The notes under the pieces: model-generated
Told to the model about the DNA's origin: nothing
The model's database searches: none
What the model saw: only the letters and a program-made list of their open reading frames with translations
Origin: Aequorivita viscosa
Lineage (GTDB): Bacteria; Bacteroidota; Bacteroidia; Flavobacteriales; Flavobacteriaceae
Assembly: GCF_900106795.1 (NCBI RefSeq)
Contig: NZ_FNNS01000001.1
Span: forward strand, 167,645 to 231,644
Direction: 5' to 3'
DNA length: 64,000 bases
Shown here: positions 35,930 through 45,317 of the stretch, piece by piece
How positions within the stretch are numbered: position 1 is the first letter of the stretch
Layout of the letters: each line of letters begins with the position of its first letter
Position numbers and translations under genes: made by a program

Positions 35930-37216
35930 ATGAAGATACAGTATTCAGTTTTAATATTAATAACAGTTCATTTTTCATTTTTTGCACAAGTTGAGGGTGA
36001 AAAACAATTACCTGAACCGTTTGCAACTAAGTCCGTTACTAATTATTCCAACGTAAAAGGTTGGGAAGAGGGGCAAACACCCAAAGCTCCTAACGGATTT
36101 ACGGTTACCAAATATGCAAATGGTTTTGAGAATCCACGTTGGATGTATGTTTTGCCGAATGGAGATGTGTTAGTAGCTGAAAGTAATAGTAATTACAGTA
36201 TTCTAAAGCAAATAGGAGCAACTATAATTGGAGCTGGATGCTCAAATAATTTAAAACGGAGCGCCGATAGGATTACGCTTCTACGTGATACAGATAAGGA
36301 TGGGCTGCCTGATTTTCGTGAAACCTTCCTCACTAAAGAGCAAGGGCTTAATCAACCTTTTGGAATGCTTTTAATAGGGAATACTCTATTTGTGGCTAAC
36401 ACTGATGGTATTCTAAACTTTACATATAAAACAGGACAAACTAAAATTACTGAAAAGGGACGTAAGATTGTGGATCTTCCCGCAGGAAAAGTCAATAGGC
36501 ATTGGACTCGGAACATTATTGCTAATGAAGACAATTCCAAAATATATATTGCCGTGGGTAGTGGTGATAATATTGGAGAAAAGGGAATGGAACACGAGGT
36601 TATGAAAGCTAATATTCTTATTATGAACCCCGACGGAAGCGATTTGAGTATATATGCTTCTGGAATTAGAAATCCCGTTGGTATGGATTGGGAACCCACA
36701 ACACAAACACTGTGGACTGCTGTTAATGAGCGGGATGAATTGGGCGACAACTTGGTTCCTGACTATTTAACTTCTGTTCAAGAAGGCGGATACTATGGTT
36801 GGCCGTATTCCTACTGGGGCAATAATTTTGATCCACGAGTGCCTATTCCGCCTCATATTAAGTTGAAAGAAGCTATTGTACCCGATGTAGACCTTGGTTC
36901 ACATACTGCATCTTTAGGTTTGGTTTTTTATACAGCTGATGCTTTTCCAGAGAAATACAAAAACGGAGCCTTTGTGGTACAACACGGGTCTTGGAATCGT
37001 GATATTCTTTCTGGGTATCGTGTGGTATATATTCCTTTTAAAAATGGAAAACCCGCGGGCGAACCTGAGGATTTTCTTACCGGTTTTATTATAGATCCAA
37101 ATAAAGATGAGGTTCGCGGCAGGCCAGTAGGGGCGGTAATAATGCCAGATGGAGCTATGCTAATAACAGACGATACAACCCATCATATTTGGCGAGTTGC
37201 TTATACAGGAAAGTAA
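35930..37216 (+). CDS. Sorbosone dehydrogenase-like PQQ beta-propeller protein, secreted paralogue
   Basis: A 428-residue protein with a cleavable signal peptide (YSVLILITVHFSFFAQ) and no lipobox. It shares nearly every block with the divergent gene at 34361: GFTVTKYANGFENPRW, LLRDTDKDGLPDFRETF, FGMLLIGNTLFVANTDG, RHWTRNI, ASGIRNPVGMDWEP, VNERDELGDNLVPDY, GGYYGWPYSY, and VQHGSWNRDILSGYRV. It differs by a roughly 25-residue insert near residue 95 (ILKQIGATIIGAGCSNN...) and by its exported, non-lipidated form. Likely duplicated from the neighbour and placed head to head with it. Confidence 0.88.
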   Translation: MKIQYSVLILITVHFSFFAQVEGEKQLPEPFATKSVTNYSNVKGWEEGQTPKAPNGFTVTKYANGFENPRWMYVLPNGDVLVAESNSNYSILKQIGATIIGAGCSNNLKRSADRITLLRDTDKDGLPDFRETFLTKEQGLNQPFGMLLIGNTLFVANTDGILNFTYKTGQTKITEKGRKIVDLPAGKVNRHWTRNIIANEDNSKIYIAVGSGDNIGEKGMEHEVMKANILIMNPDGSDLSIYASGIRNPVGMDWEPTTQTLWTAVNERDELGDNLVPDYLTSVQEGGYYGWPYSYWGNNFDPRVPIPPHIKLKEAIVPDVDLGSHTASLGLVFYTADAFPEKYKNGAFVVQHGSWNRDILSGYRVVYIPFKNGKPAGEPEDFLTGFIIDPNKDEVRGRPVGAVIMPDGAMLITDDTTHHIWRVAYTGK

Positions 37217-37240
37217 ATATTGACTTCAAATTAACGATTC

Positions 37241-37347
37241 TCTTGCAAAGGCGCTAAGCTGCAAAGTATTTTTCTTGACGTAGTTGCGATTTTTCTTGAA
37301 ACCGCTCTGCACAAAGCCGTAATGCTTTCAAGTCGTGCTTAAACTGG
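37241..37347 (+). repeat. Dispersed repeat R2, copy 1
   Basis: A non-coding stretch with GCAAAGGCGCTAAGCTGCAA at the start and TTCAAGTCGTGCTTAAACTG near the end. It aligns over its whole length, with substitutions, to 40578-40684. Confidence 0.6.
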
Positions 37348-37880
37348 CGCGTTTTGTTGAGATTTTTGTGAAAAAATTAGTTCTAACGCGGCTTGATTTT
37401 ATGGGAGAATCAAAGAGGGAAGTTATTTCACAGTGTTTCACTGAGGATTTTTAGATGTGCAATCCCCTTTCCTCATACTAAGAAAAGCCCCCGATTATGA
37501 GGGCTATTCTCGACGCGGTATTGGATGTTACTCCGCTACCATAGTGCAATATAGCGTGTTAGTATTAACAACGAAAGGGATGTTGAGAAAAAAGAGAAAG
37601 CTCAAGGACTTTCGCCCCATCGCTCCCATATAAAAGATAAATATAATAAATATTTGTTCGTTAAAAATATATACTCCAAATGGAGACTTGACAAAGTACA
37701 TCAAAATTGGAAGCAGAATTCACGGATAAATGCTAGCATTATGAAAAAGTTAGACTAAAGCCAGGTTCGCAGGCATCATTTTACCCACGGGCTAAAGCAT
37801 CGTGGTTATTCAAGACTTTTCTTTAAAGAACCTCTTGCTTTAGCTAGGAATATTATTTAAAAAGGCTATCGGCCTAACCC

Positions 37881-37940
37881 GCTAGCACAAACGTCTCGCT
37901 CTTGCCGATAAAGTTGCTCACAGTTTCGTGGATATGGAAA
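37881..37940 (+). repeat. RAYT-flanking repeat R1, copy 1
   Basis: The segment GCTAGCACAAACGTCTCGCT, continuing through GTTGCTCACAGTTTCGTGGA, aligns with 38591-38670 and 39689-39765. It lies about 65 bp upstream of the RAYT pseudogene. Confidence 0.55.
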
Positions 37941-38004
37941 ACAATAAAAAGCCACAAATAAAATTCGATTATCTTTATCTACCAATTTCTAACATTATCA
38001 GGAT

Positions 38005-38566
38005 ATGAGTAGGAAATTTAAACCTGCCTGCCAGATGGCAGGTTTCACAATCCGTCCGCAACTTACTTTGTTTCGTTTGCAGTAGTTAATTGGATAGTTG
38101 TTTTTATTTGAGAAGTCTATTTCTACGTAATTACGGATAGTTTGGATTATTGTAGAAAACATAAAGGAATGACACTTTTTGCATATTGTATTATGCCAAG
38201 TCACTTGCATTTATTGTTTCGAAATGACAAGTAAAATCCGTCGGGATTATTGAGGGATTTTAAAGGTTTTACCTCGTAAAGAATGAAAACTCTAAAGAAA
38301 GCGGTAGGGTATGGTTATTATGGATGTTCAAAAGAGCTGGTGAAAAAAATAGCAATGTAAAAGGATATCAATTTTGGCATCAGAACAACCATCCTATAGA
38401 ATTGTGGAGTATTCCCATGATAAAAGAAAAATTAGAATATATACACAACAATCCCGTAAAGGTAGGATTGGTTATGGAGGCTCGGGAATCCAAACACAGT
38501 AGTGCCCGTAATTATACCGAATTAGATTCGGTAATACCCATTGAAAATATTGGGTTTTTAGGATAA
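38005..38566 (+). pseudogene. REP-associated tyrosine transposase, degraded
   Basis: Pieces of a RAYT can be followed across frames: MSRKFK at 38005, then FHNPSATYFVSFAVVNW after a 20-bp palindromic insertion, TGA in the next block, YCIMPSHLHLLFRND (HUH motif HLH) followed by TAA, then after a frameshift ESGRVWLLWMFKRAGEK and VKGYQFWHQNNHPIELWSIP, ending YIHNNPVKVGL and ARNYTELDS. There are at least two stops and two frame changes, so no functional protein is expected. It differs in subtype from the intact RAYT at 29070. Copies of repeat R1 lie on both sides. Confidence 0.85.
38020..38045. repeat. Palindrome inserted in the RAYT pseudogene
   Basis: AAACCTGCC / GGCAGGTTT, 9-bp arms with an 8-nt loop. 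It sits after codon 6 of the transposase and shifts the frame (20 extra bases between FK and FHNPS). Confidence 0.75.
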
Positions 38567-38590
38567 TGCTATCGCATGTAATTTAAATAA

Positions 38591-38670
38591 CGTTAGCGCG
38601 AGCATCTCGCTCGTGACCGTTGCCTGCATACGGTTGTGGAGGACACGGGAGGGACGCCCGAGCCAGCGGA
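38591..38670 (+). repeat. RAYT-flanking repeat R1, copy 2
   Basis: Contains CGAGCATCTCGCTCG and GGGACGCCCGAGCC hairpin-like segments around GTTGCCTGCATACGGTTGTG. It begins 25 bp after the RAYT pseudogene, where REP/BIME-type elements are expected. Confidence 0.65.
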
Positions 38671-38778
38671 GGTTATTATTGTGAAGTGGGCAAAAAACGC
38701 TATGCTTGGTACATCATAGAAATTTACGAACTACATAGCCGTTTCTGTAAATAAATAGTATTTTAAAGAGACTAGAAA

Positions 38779-39621
38779 ATGGAAGCAAATACAGAAAACT
38801 TATACAAACATGTAGCGTTCATAACCTCCATTTACCCTTATCGGAACTATAAAAATATCGAAAGCCTGCAAAAAACTGCAAATTATATTGAGGCGAAAAT
38901 TAAGGATGTTGGTTTACCGACAACTAGACAACAATGGCAGGCCAAAGGGAATGAATACGAAAACATTATCGCTTTATACCAACCCCAAAAAACAAAACGT
39001 TTTATTATAGGAGCTCATTATGACGTGTATAAATAAATAGCTGGCGCAGACGACAATGCCAGTAGCGTAGCCGGTTTGTTAGAAATAATGCGAATGCTAA
39101 CTGAACACGAATTAGAACTAGCTTACGGAATTGAATTCGTGTTTTTCTGTTTGGAGGAACCTCCGTTTTTCAAAACGAAAAAAATGGGAAGCTATATTCA
39201 CGCAAATTACATTGCAAAAACCAACAAGGAATATATAGGGATGATTGCTCTTGAAATGATTGGTTACTATCGTGAAGATAAAAAGCCTATCAAAGAAGCT
39301 TCTTTCTATAAAAACCAATTGATAGTTTCTGGAATTAAAAGTTTTGATCGGTTTAATAAGAAAATCTCCAAGCTGCTGAAAGCGAATGGCAGCATGGACT
39401 CTCGCCGAATTTCCTTTGCCGATGATTTTCCAAATAATGGCCCTTCAGATCATCGTAATTATTGGCAGTTCGATATTCCAGCAATAATGATTATTGGCAC
39501 AGGAGGGGAAGGTAATCCAAATTATCACACCGCAGCAGATGTTATTGAAACGCTTGATTTCAAGATTATGACAGATGCGGTGAATAGTATTGCTCATGCA
39601 TTGTTTAACTTTATGGAATAA
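38779..39621 (+). pseudogene. M28 family metallopeptidase interrupted by an in-frame TAA
   Basis: A 280-codon reading frame with one stop (39034-39036). Before it: ESLQKTANYIEAKIKDVG and GAHYDVYK. After it in the same frame: AGADDNASSVAGLLEIMRM, FCLEEPPFF, PSDHRNYW and NYHTAADVIETLD. The five zinc ligands of M28 aminopeptidases (H, D, E, D, H) are all visible, and only one codon between HYD and GADDN is wrong. No signal peptide is present. Either a recent nonsense mutation or a base error; the second half alone (39076-39621) lacks the first ligand. Confidence 0.85.
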
Positions 39622-39688
39622 AAAATGACGTATGACGGAAAAATAAGAGGGTAAGATATTTGTAAGGTTAGATTTTTAACCTTCAAAC

Positions 39689-39765
39689 GTGAGCACGAGC
39701 GTCTTACTCGTGATAGTTGCCTTCACACAGTTGTGGAGCGTACGGTCAGGACGCTCATGCAAGCA
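39689..39765 (+). repeat. RAYT-flanking repeat R1, copy 3
   Basis: GTGAGCACGAGCGTCTTACT, then GTTGCCTTCACACAGTTGTG and GGACGCTCATGCAAGC: about three quarters of positions agree with copy 2. It lies after the M28 pseudogene, so copies 2 and 3 bracket that gene in direct orientation. Confidence 0.65.
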
Positions 39766-39813
39766 AGGGTTTGAAAAGTGGCAGACAAGAGCAAAGCACA
39801 GAACATTAGATTG

Positions 39814-40458
39814 TTATCTAATAATTATAGATTCACTTATATCTTGATATATTTCTCCAGTAGATAACTCAACAACTACTTTCACCTTGTAGTTCTCATT
39901 TAATGTAGGCTTTCTATCTACCAGGAGTTGGATACCTTGGAACTTTATGTTGGTTGTGTCTTTTATTAAATAATCCTGTAAATATTCATTTTCCTGAAAG
40001 TAATACCCTTTTACAATTATCAAATCGTTTATGGTGTCATTTGCCTTATGGTTTTCATCAAAATCATTTAGCGTAATTACGGAAATATTAATGAGTTTTT
40101 CGTTTTTAGACCCCGCATATCCATCATAAACGCAAGAACAGGCGTAGGCGCTATTAATCATTGAAAAACTAGGTTGCGCGTGACTTCTGTGGCTTATATA
40201 ATCAACTTGATATTCCACACTAAGACCTTCATATTCGGAATAAGGAACCGCTTCATTTTCTAGCATTCGCTTTACAGAATTCTCATCGATTTTTCTGTAA
40301 TTACTCATTTCCATTCCCTTAATATCGAAATAGCTACCAGTTATGGGGCTGCAATTACAATCGTCACTCGCCTCGGGACTACACATCTGTAAAGGAAGTC
40401 CGATGACTAAGCCAAGAACTAGAACTCTAACTCTAATACTCTTTTTTAAATTTTGCAT
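39814..40458 (-). CDS. Cys-rich hypothetical lipoprotein
   Basis: A 214-residue protein with lipoprotein signal (VLVLGLVIGLPLQMC). The mature part has DDCNCSPITGSYFDIKGMEM, a second cysteine pair in YACSCVYDGYAG, and a C-terminal beta-rich domain (KVKVVVELSTGEIYQDISES). It resembles DUF5034-like Bacteroidota lipoproteins in its CxC start and overall length, but this is a weak assignment. Confidence 0.65.
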   Translation of the reverse strand: MQNLKKSIRVRVLVLGLVIGLPLQMCSPEASDDCNCSPITGSYFDIKGMEMSNYRKIDENSVKRMLENEAVPYSEYEGLSVEYQVDYISHRSHAQPSFSMINSAYACSCVYDGYAGSKNEKLINISVITLNDFDENHKANDTINDLIIVKGYYFQENEYLQDYLIKDTTNIKFQGIQLLVDRKPTLNENYKVKVVVELSTGEIYQDISESIIIR

Positions 40459-40577
40459 ACTAAAGAAGGTTAGTGATTTAATATAACTTTAATAGCTCTA
40501 AAGTTAAATCATTCAATGTATTAAACCAAATTGGTTGGTTGTTTAATCTTCGGACTTGATTTCATAAGGATCATTTG

Positions 40578-40684
40578 CTCGCAAAGGCACGAAGCCGCAA
40601 AGTATTTGTATTGGCGTCTTTGCGGCTTTGCGTGAAAAACAGCTCTTACGAAGTCGCAACGTTTTCAAGTCGTGATTCAAACCG
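40578..40684 (+). repeat. Dispersed repeat R2, copy 2
   Basis: Aligns with 37241-37347: GCAAAGGCACGAAGCCGCAA at the start, TTCAAGTCGTGATTCAAACC at the end. It contains an internal CTTTGCGGCTTTGCGTGAA segment. Confidence 0.6.
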
Positions 40685-40716
40685 ACGTATTTCAAACCCG
40701 TTATATTTCTTTGCTC

Positions 40717-40820
40717 CCTCTGTGCCTCTGTGGTGAATCGATTTTGATTTTGATTTCAATTTCGATTTCAACCGTGTCCTCTGTGCCTCTGTGGTGAATC
40801 GATTTTGATTTTGATTTCAA
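40717..40820 (+). repeat. 43-bp perfect direct repeat upstream of the N-ATPase operon
   Basis: Two identical 43-bp copies (40717-40759 and 40778-40820), each starting CCTCTGTGCCTCTGTGGTGA and ending GATTTTGATTTCAA, are 61 bp apart. The 18 bp between them are also a variant of the GATTTCAA word. Confidence 0.85.
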
Positions 40821-40961
40821 CAATTCTTATATGACAGACGTCATTTCCTATCCTTTTTTTATTGGATATATTTACGTTTTACAATTTTAATAGAATACTG
40901 GATGTGGTGAATTTCGCAATTGGCAGTTATGCCATAGCTTATTATTACTATTTCCGAATAA

Positions 40962-42380
<1,419 letters not shown>

Positions 42381-42383
42381 ACG

Positions 42384-42785
42384 ATGGAAGCAAAATTAAT
42401 GCATCTTAAGATTTTACTACCGTATGGCGTTTTTGCAGATATAAAAAATGTGAAACGAATCGTCGTGGAAACAACTGCTGGCTCGTATGGAATTTTGCCT
42501 AGAAGATTGGATTGTACGGCGGCATTGGTTACAGGAATTTTGGTTTATGAAACTGAAGAGGAAGGTGAAAAATATGTAGCTGTAAACGAAGGGATTTTAA
42601 TAAAAGCAGGAGCGCAAGTATCAATATCTGTGCGTCATGCAATAGGAAATGCTCCTCTCGGAAAACTGAGAGAGCAGGTAGAAAAAGAAATGATAGAACT
42701 TGATGAACTGGAAATAAGTGCCCGTAATGTGATGGCAAAGCTGGAAACAGGTTTTTTGCGTAATTTTCAAAACTTGAGAAGATAA
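42384..42785 (+). CDS. atpC: N-type ATPase subunit epsilon
   Basis: A 133-residue central-stalk subunit with HLKILLPYGVFADIKNVKRI, GSYGILPRRLDCTAALV and a C-terminal helical hairpin (LGKLREQVEKEMIELDELEI). It lies directly after atpD, as in other N-ATPase operons. Confidence 0.9.
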   Translation: MEAKLMHLKILLPYGVFADIKNVKRIVVETTAGSYGILPRRLDCTAALVTGILVYETEEEGEKYVAVNEGILIKAGAQVSISVRHAIGNAPLGKLREQVEKEMIELDELEISARNVMAKLETGFLRNFQNLRR

Positions 42786-42787
42786 AG

Positions 42788-43111
42788 GTGAGCGACGAAA
42801 AACAAAATACAAACAACTCTTTTGAGAAAGTAGTCGGCGATAAGGAAGAACGAAAATTGCAGGCACAGCGCGAGAAAAAAAGCGTGTGGGCTGGCTTGGG
42901 ATTATTCGGAATGATAGGCTGGTCCATCGTAGTACCTACCATTTTGGGTGCCGCCTTAGGGATGTGGCTCGATAAACATTACAAAAATGATTTCTCTTGG
43001 ACGCTTAGTCTCTTGGTTGCTGGCTTGATGCTAGGTTGTTTGATTGCGTGGAACTGGGTTCAAAAAGAAAATAACGAAATTCATAAAAATAACAAAGATG
43101 GAAATGAATGA
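42788..43111 (+). CDS. atpQ: N-type ATPase AtpQ (AtpI/AtpZ-like)
   Basis: A 107-residue protein with two membrane helices (WAGLGLFGMIGWSIVVPTIL; WTLSLLVAGLMLGCLIAWNW) and a GLWLD-like loop (GMWLDKHYKNDF) typical of AtpI/AtpZ. It starts with GTG two bases after atpC. AtpQ is one of the two extra membrane subunits of N-ATPases and may act in c-ring assembly or cation supply. Confidence 0.85.
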   Translation: MSDEKQNTNNSFEKVVGDKEERKLQAQREKKSVWAGLGLFGMIGWSIVVPTILGAALGMWLDKHYKNDFSWTLSLLVAGLMLGCLIAWNWVQKENNEIHKNNKDGNE

Positions 43112-43418
43112 AGTATTAAGCCTACTACCCGCTGTATTTGCTGGGATTGTGCTAGGTGTCCTATTTTTCGGAGGTCTATGGCTCACCGTTCGTAAAGGAC
43201 TGGATTCAAAGAATGCCACTTTGATATTTATGGGTAGTTTGATAATAAGAATGGCAATTGTCTTACTCGGATTCTATTATGTAGGTGCCGACAATTGGCA
43301 AAAAATGATGGCTTGCCTAGGAGGGTTTTTAATAGCTAGAATTGTAATTACCCGAATCACCAAAAAAGAAATACAGACAAAGCCAACAATTATAAAAAAA
43401 GTAAACGATGAGAATTAG
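43098..43418 (+). CDS. atpR: N-type ATPase AtpR
   Basis: A 106-residue membrane protein with three helices (LLPAVFAGIVLGVLFFGGLW; ATLIFMGSLIIRMAIVLLGF; MMACLGGFLIARIVI). The SLIIRM motif and paired arginines match AtpR, a protein specific to N-ATPase operons. The start at 43098 (MEMNEVLS) overlaps the end of atpQ by 14 nt; a longer frame from 43044 lies within atpQ and is unlikely. Overlaps atpB by 11 nt. Confidence 0.87.
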   Translation: MEMNEVLSLLPAVFAGIVLGVLFFGGLWLTVRKGLDSKNATLIFMGSLIIRMAIVLLGFYYVGADNWQKMMACLGGFLIARIVITRITKKEIQTKPTIIKKVNDEN

Positions 43419-44106
43419 TCCTGACGAAATGATTTTTTGGGAGTACGGGTTTATGCATTTAAACCTGACCATCGTGACCACTTGGGCATTGATGATATTG
43501 CTAACGCTCGGCGCGTGGCTAATTACTCGAAATCTAAAAAAAGAGATTAAGACAACGCGCTGGCAAAATGTGTTGGAAATGCTAGTACTTATGATTCGCG
43601 ACCAGATTAAGGAAGTGGGACTGAGTAAACCCGATAAATATATGGGCTTTATCGGAACCTTGTTTCTATTCATAGCAGTTTCAAATTTGTTGACAATAGT
43701 GCCGTGGTATGAAGCACCTACAGCATCGCTTTCTACTACGACAGCATTAGCGATATCAGTATTTATCGCGGTTCCTGTATTTGGAATTGCCCAAGGCGGA
43801 ATTAAGAGCTATTTACGTTCTTATTTACAACCTAATTTTATTATGCTTCCTTTTAATATTATCAGTGAGATTTCCCGAACCCTAGCTTTGGCAGTTCGTT
43901 TATTCGGAAATATAATGAGCGGTGGATTAATCGCTACCGTTCTAATATCAATAGTGCCCTTTTTCTTCCCGATGATTATGAGTGCTTTGGGATTGTTAAC
44001 AGGAATGATACAAGCTTATATTTTCGCAATTCTCGCAACGGTTTATATAGCCGCGGCAACACAAGATGCTGAGAGAAAGAAGGAGGTGAAAAAAGTTAAG
44101 AGTTAA
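43408..44106 (+). CDS. atpB: N-type ATPase subunit a
   Basis: A 232-residue integral membrane stator subunit. The key arginine is in ISRTLALAVRLFGNIMSG, and MIQAYIFAILATVYIAAATQ forms the last helix. With the c-ring it makes the ion path. The C-terminal codons run into a GTTAAGA-type word repeat, so the last residues (KKVKS) may be set by that repeat. Confidence 0.92.
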   Translation: MRISPDEMIFWEYGFMHLNLTIVTTWALMILLTLGAWLITRNLKKEIKTTRWQNVLEMLVLMIRDQIKEVGLSKPDKYMGFIGTLFLFIAVSNLLTIVPWYEAPTASLSTTTALAISVFIAVPVFGIAQGGIKSYLRSYLQPNFIMLPFNIISEISRTLALAVRLFGNIMSGGLIATVLISIVPFFFPMIMSALGLLTGMIQAYIFAILATVYIAAATQDAERKKEVKKVKS

Positions 44107-44272
44107 GAGTTATGACGGAATGGTCGAAAAAGAGTCTAGAATCTAGAAGTATAGATTCTAGACTCTAAACAAAACAGTAAATAAAAAACAATTAAACATT
44201 TGATTAAGGGCTAATAGATTAATTGATTGATCATCTCAAATCTAAAGTCTCAAATCTAAAATCTAAAATCAG
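44093..44272. repeat. Word-repeat arrays and 15-bp inverted repeat between atpB and atpE
   Basis: Three word types follow each other: GTTAAGAGTTAAGAGTTATG at the atpB end; AGAGTCTAGAATCTA (44131-44145) with its perfect inverse TAGATTCTAGACTCT (44152-44166) around a 6-nt loop; and (A)AATCTAAAGTCTC / AAATCTAAAATC repeats (44237-44270) running up to the atpE start. This 170-bp spacer stands out in an operon whose other gaps are 2-6 bp or overlaps. Confidence 0.8.
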
Positions 44273-44276
44273 GAAT

Positions 44277-44543
44277 ATGGACAACGTAACAATCATTGCA
44301 GTGGCATCAATTATAACTGCAGGTATTACAACAGGAATTGGCAGTATGATGCCAGCATTAGGAGAGGGGAGAGCGGTTTCAAAAGCATTGGAATCTATTG
44401 CACAACAACCCGATGCAGCCCCTACTATCACCAGAACATTATTTGTGGGCTTGGCAATGATCGAATCGACAGCTATTTATTGTTTCGTGCTTTCGATGAT
44501 CCTCATTTTCGCAAATCCGTTCTGGAATCATTTTATAGGATAA
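44277..44543 (+). CDS. atpE: N-type ATPase subunit c
   Basis: An 88-residue two-helix rotor subunit. Helix 1 carries MMPALGEGRAVSKALE, where a Glu stands in place of the Gln of known sodium-type c-subunits; helix 2 has LAMIESTAIYCFVLSM with the ion-carrying Glu followed by Ser-Thr and a Tyr four residues on. Two carboxylates plus STxxY are typical of N-ATPase rotors; sodium and proton use have both been proposed for this site. The start at 44277 (MDNVTII) was chosen because the longer frame is encoded by the word repeat. Confidence 0.92.
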   Translation: MDNVTIIAVASIITAGITTGIGSMMPALGEGRAVSKALESIAQQPDAAPTITRTLFVGLAMIESTAIYCFVLSMILIFANPFWNHFIG

Positions 44544-44549
44544 ACTTTT

Positions 44550-45317
44550 ATGGAAATCAACTGGTTTACAGTAATAGCGCAAATAGTCAACTTTCTCATT
44601 CTGGTCTATCTGTTGAAACGGTTTTTGTACAAACCCGTTTTGGAGGCTATAGATGCGAGAGAGAAGAAAATTGCGGAACAGCTTGAGGACGCTGCGATGA
44701 AAAAAGCGGAGGCGAAGAAGGATAAAGACCTGTTTCGTCAGAAAAATGAAGCTTTTGATAAGGAACGCGTGGCGAAAATGAATGAAGCTATTGCTCAGGT
44801 AAATTCTGAAAAAGAACGCTTATTCGAAGAAGTGCGAAAAGAATCAACCGCATTGCGTTCTAAGTTTGAAGCGTCTTTAAAGCAACAGGAACTTGATATA
44901 AAGGACAGTCTTAAAAGAAAGACTAAAAATGCTGTTTTTCAAATTGCAAGTAAAACCCTTGCAGACCTTGCCAATGCCGATTTAGAAGAACAAGTTGTAC
45001 ACGTTTTCTTAGGAAAAATCGAAAAGTTGGATGAAACTGAAAAATCGAAGTTTAAAGATGCCCTTATAGACAGCGCAACCCCAATTACCATTAAAAGTGT
45101 TTTTGAACTTTCAGCAACTTCAAAACAAAACCTCGGAGCAATGATTGGGAAAATAACAGGTAAGCAAAACAACTTTCAATATGTATTAGAACCTGAATTG
45201 GTCAGTGGCATTGAAATAGGAACGGCAAGCTATCAATTGTCTTGGAATATTGAGTCTTATCTTAATTCATTAAACAATAACAGTATCACCAAGGAGAAAG
45301 AAAATGCGATTAACTGA
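44550..45317 (+). CDS. atpF: N-type ATPase subunit b (b/delta-like)
   Basis: A 255-residue peripheral-stalk subunit. The N-terminal helix FTVIAQIVNFLILVYLLKRF anchors it. A long charged coiled coil follows (residues 45-140), and the last 100 residues (FELSATSKQNLGAMIGKITG; YVLEPELVSGIEIG) look delta-like. No separate delta gene exists in the operon, so this part likely replaces it. It overlaps atpA by 14 nt. Confidence 0.9.
   Translation: MEINWFTVIAQIVNFLILVYLLKRFLYKPVLEAIDAREKKIAEQLEDAAMKKAEAKKDKDLFRQKNEAFDKERVAKMNEAIAQVNSEKERLFEEVRKESTALRSKFEASLKQQELDIKDSLKRKTKNAVFQIASKTLADLANADLEEQVVHVFLGKIEKLDETEKSKFKDALIDSATPITIKSVFELSATSKQNLGAMIGKITGKQNNFQYVLEPELVSGIEIGTASYQLSWNIESYLNSLNNNSITKEKENAIN

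Larger units (their letters stand above)
37217..38004. other. Gene-free, repeat-rich stretch
   Basis: No coding region is supported. It holds R2 copy 1, the first copy of the RAYT-flanking repeat R1 (37881-37940) and a weak hairpin (AGCCC...GGGCT near 37489-37508). Confidence 0.5.

Noticed and set aside
37489..37508. Hairpin AGCCC...GGGCT as terminator of the second sorbosone dehydrogenase-like gene
   Set aside because: More than 270 bp past the stop, short stem and no following T-run.
37998..38210. 70-codon minus-strand ORF
   Set aside because: It is antisense to the clearly recognisable RAYT pseudogene on the plus strand.
40717..40820. CRISPR repeats
   Set aside because: Only two copies, the interval resembles the repeat itself, and no cas genes are present.
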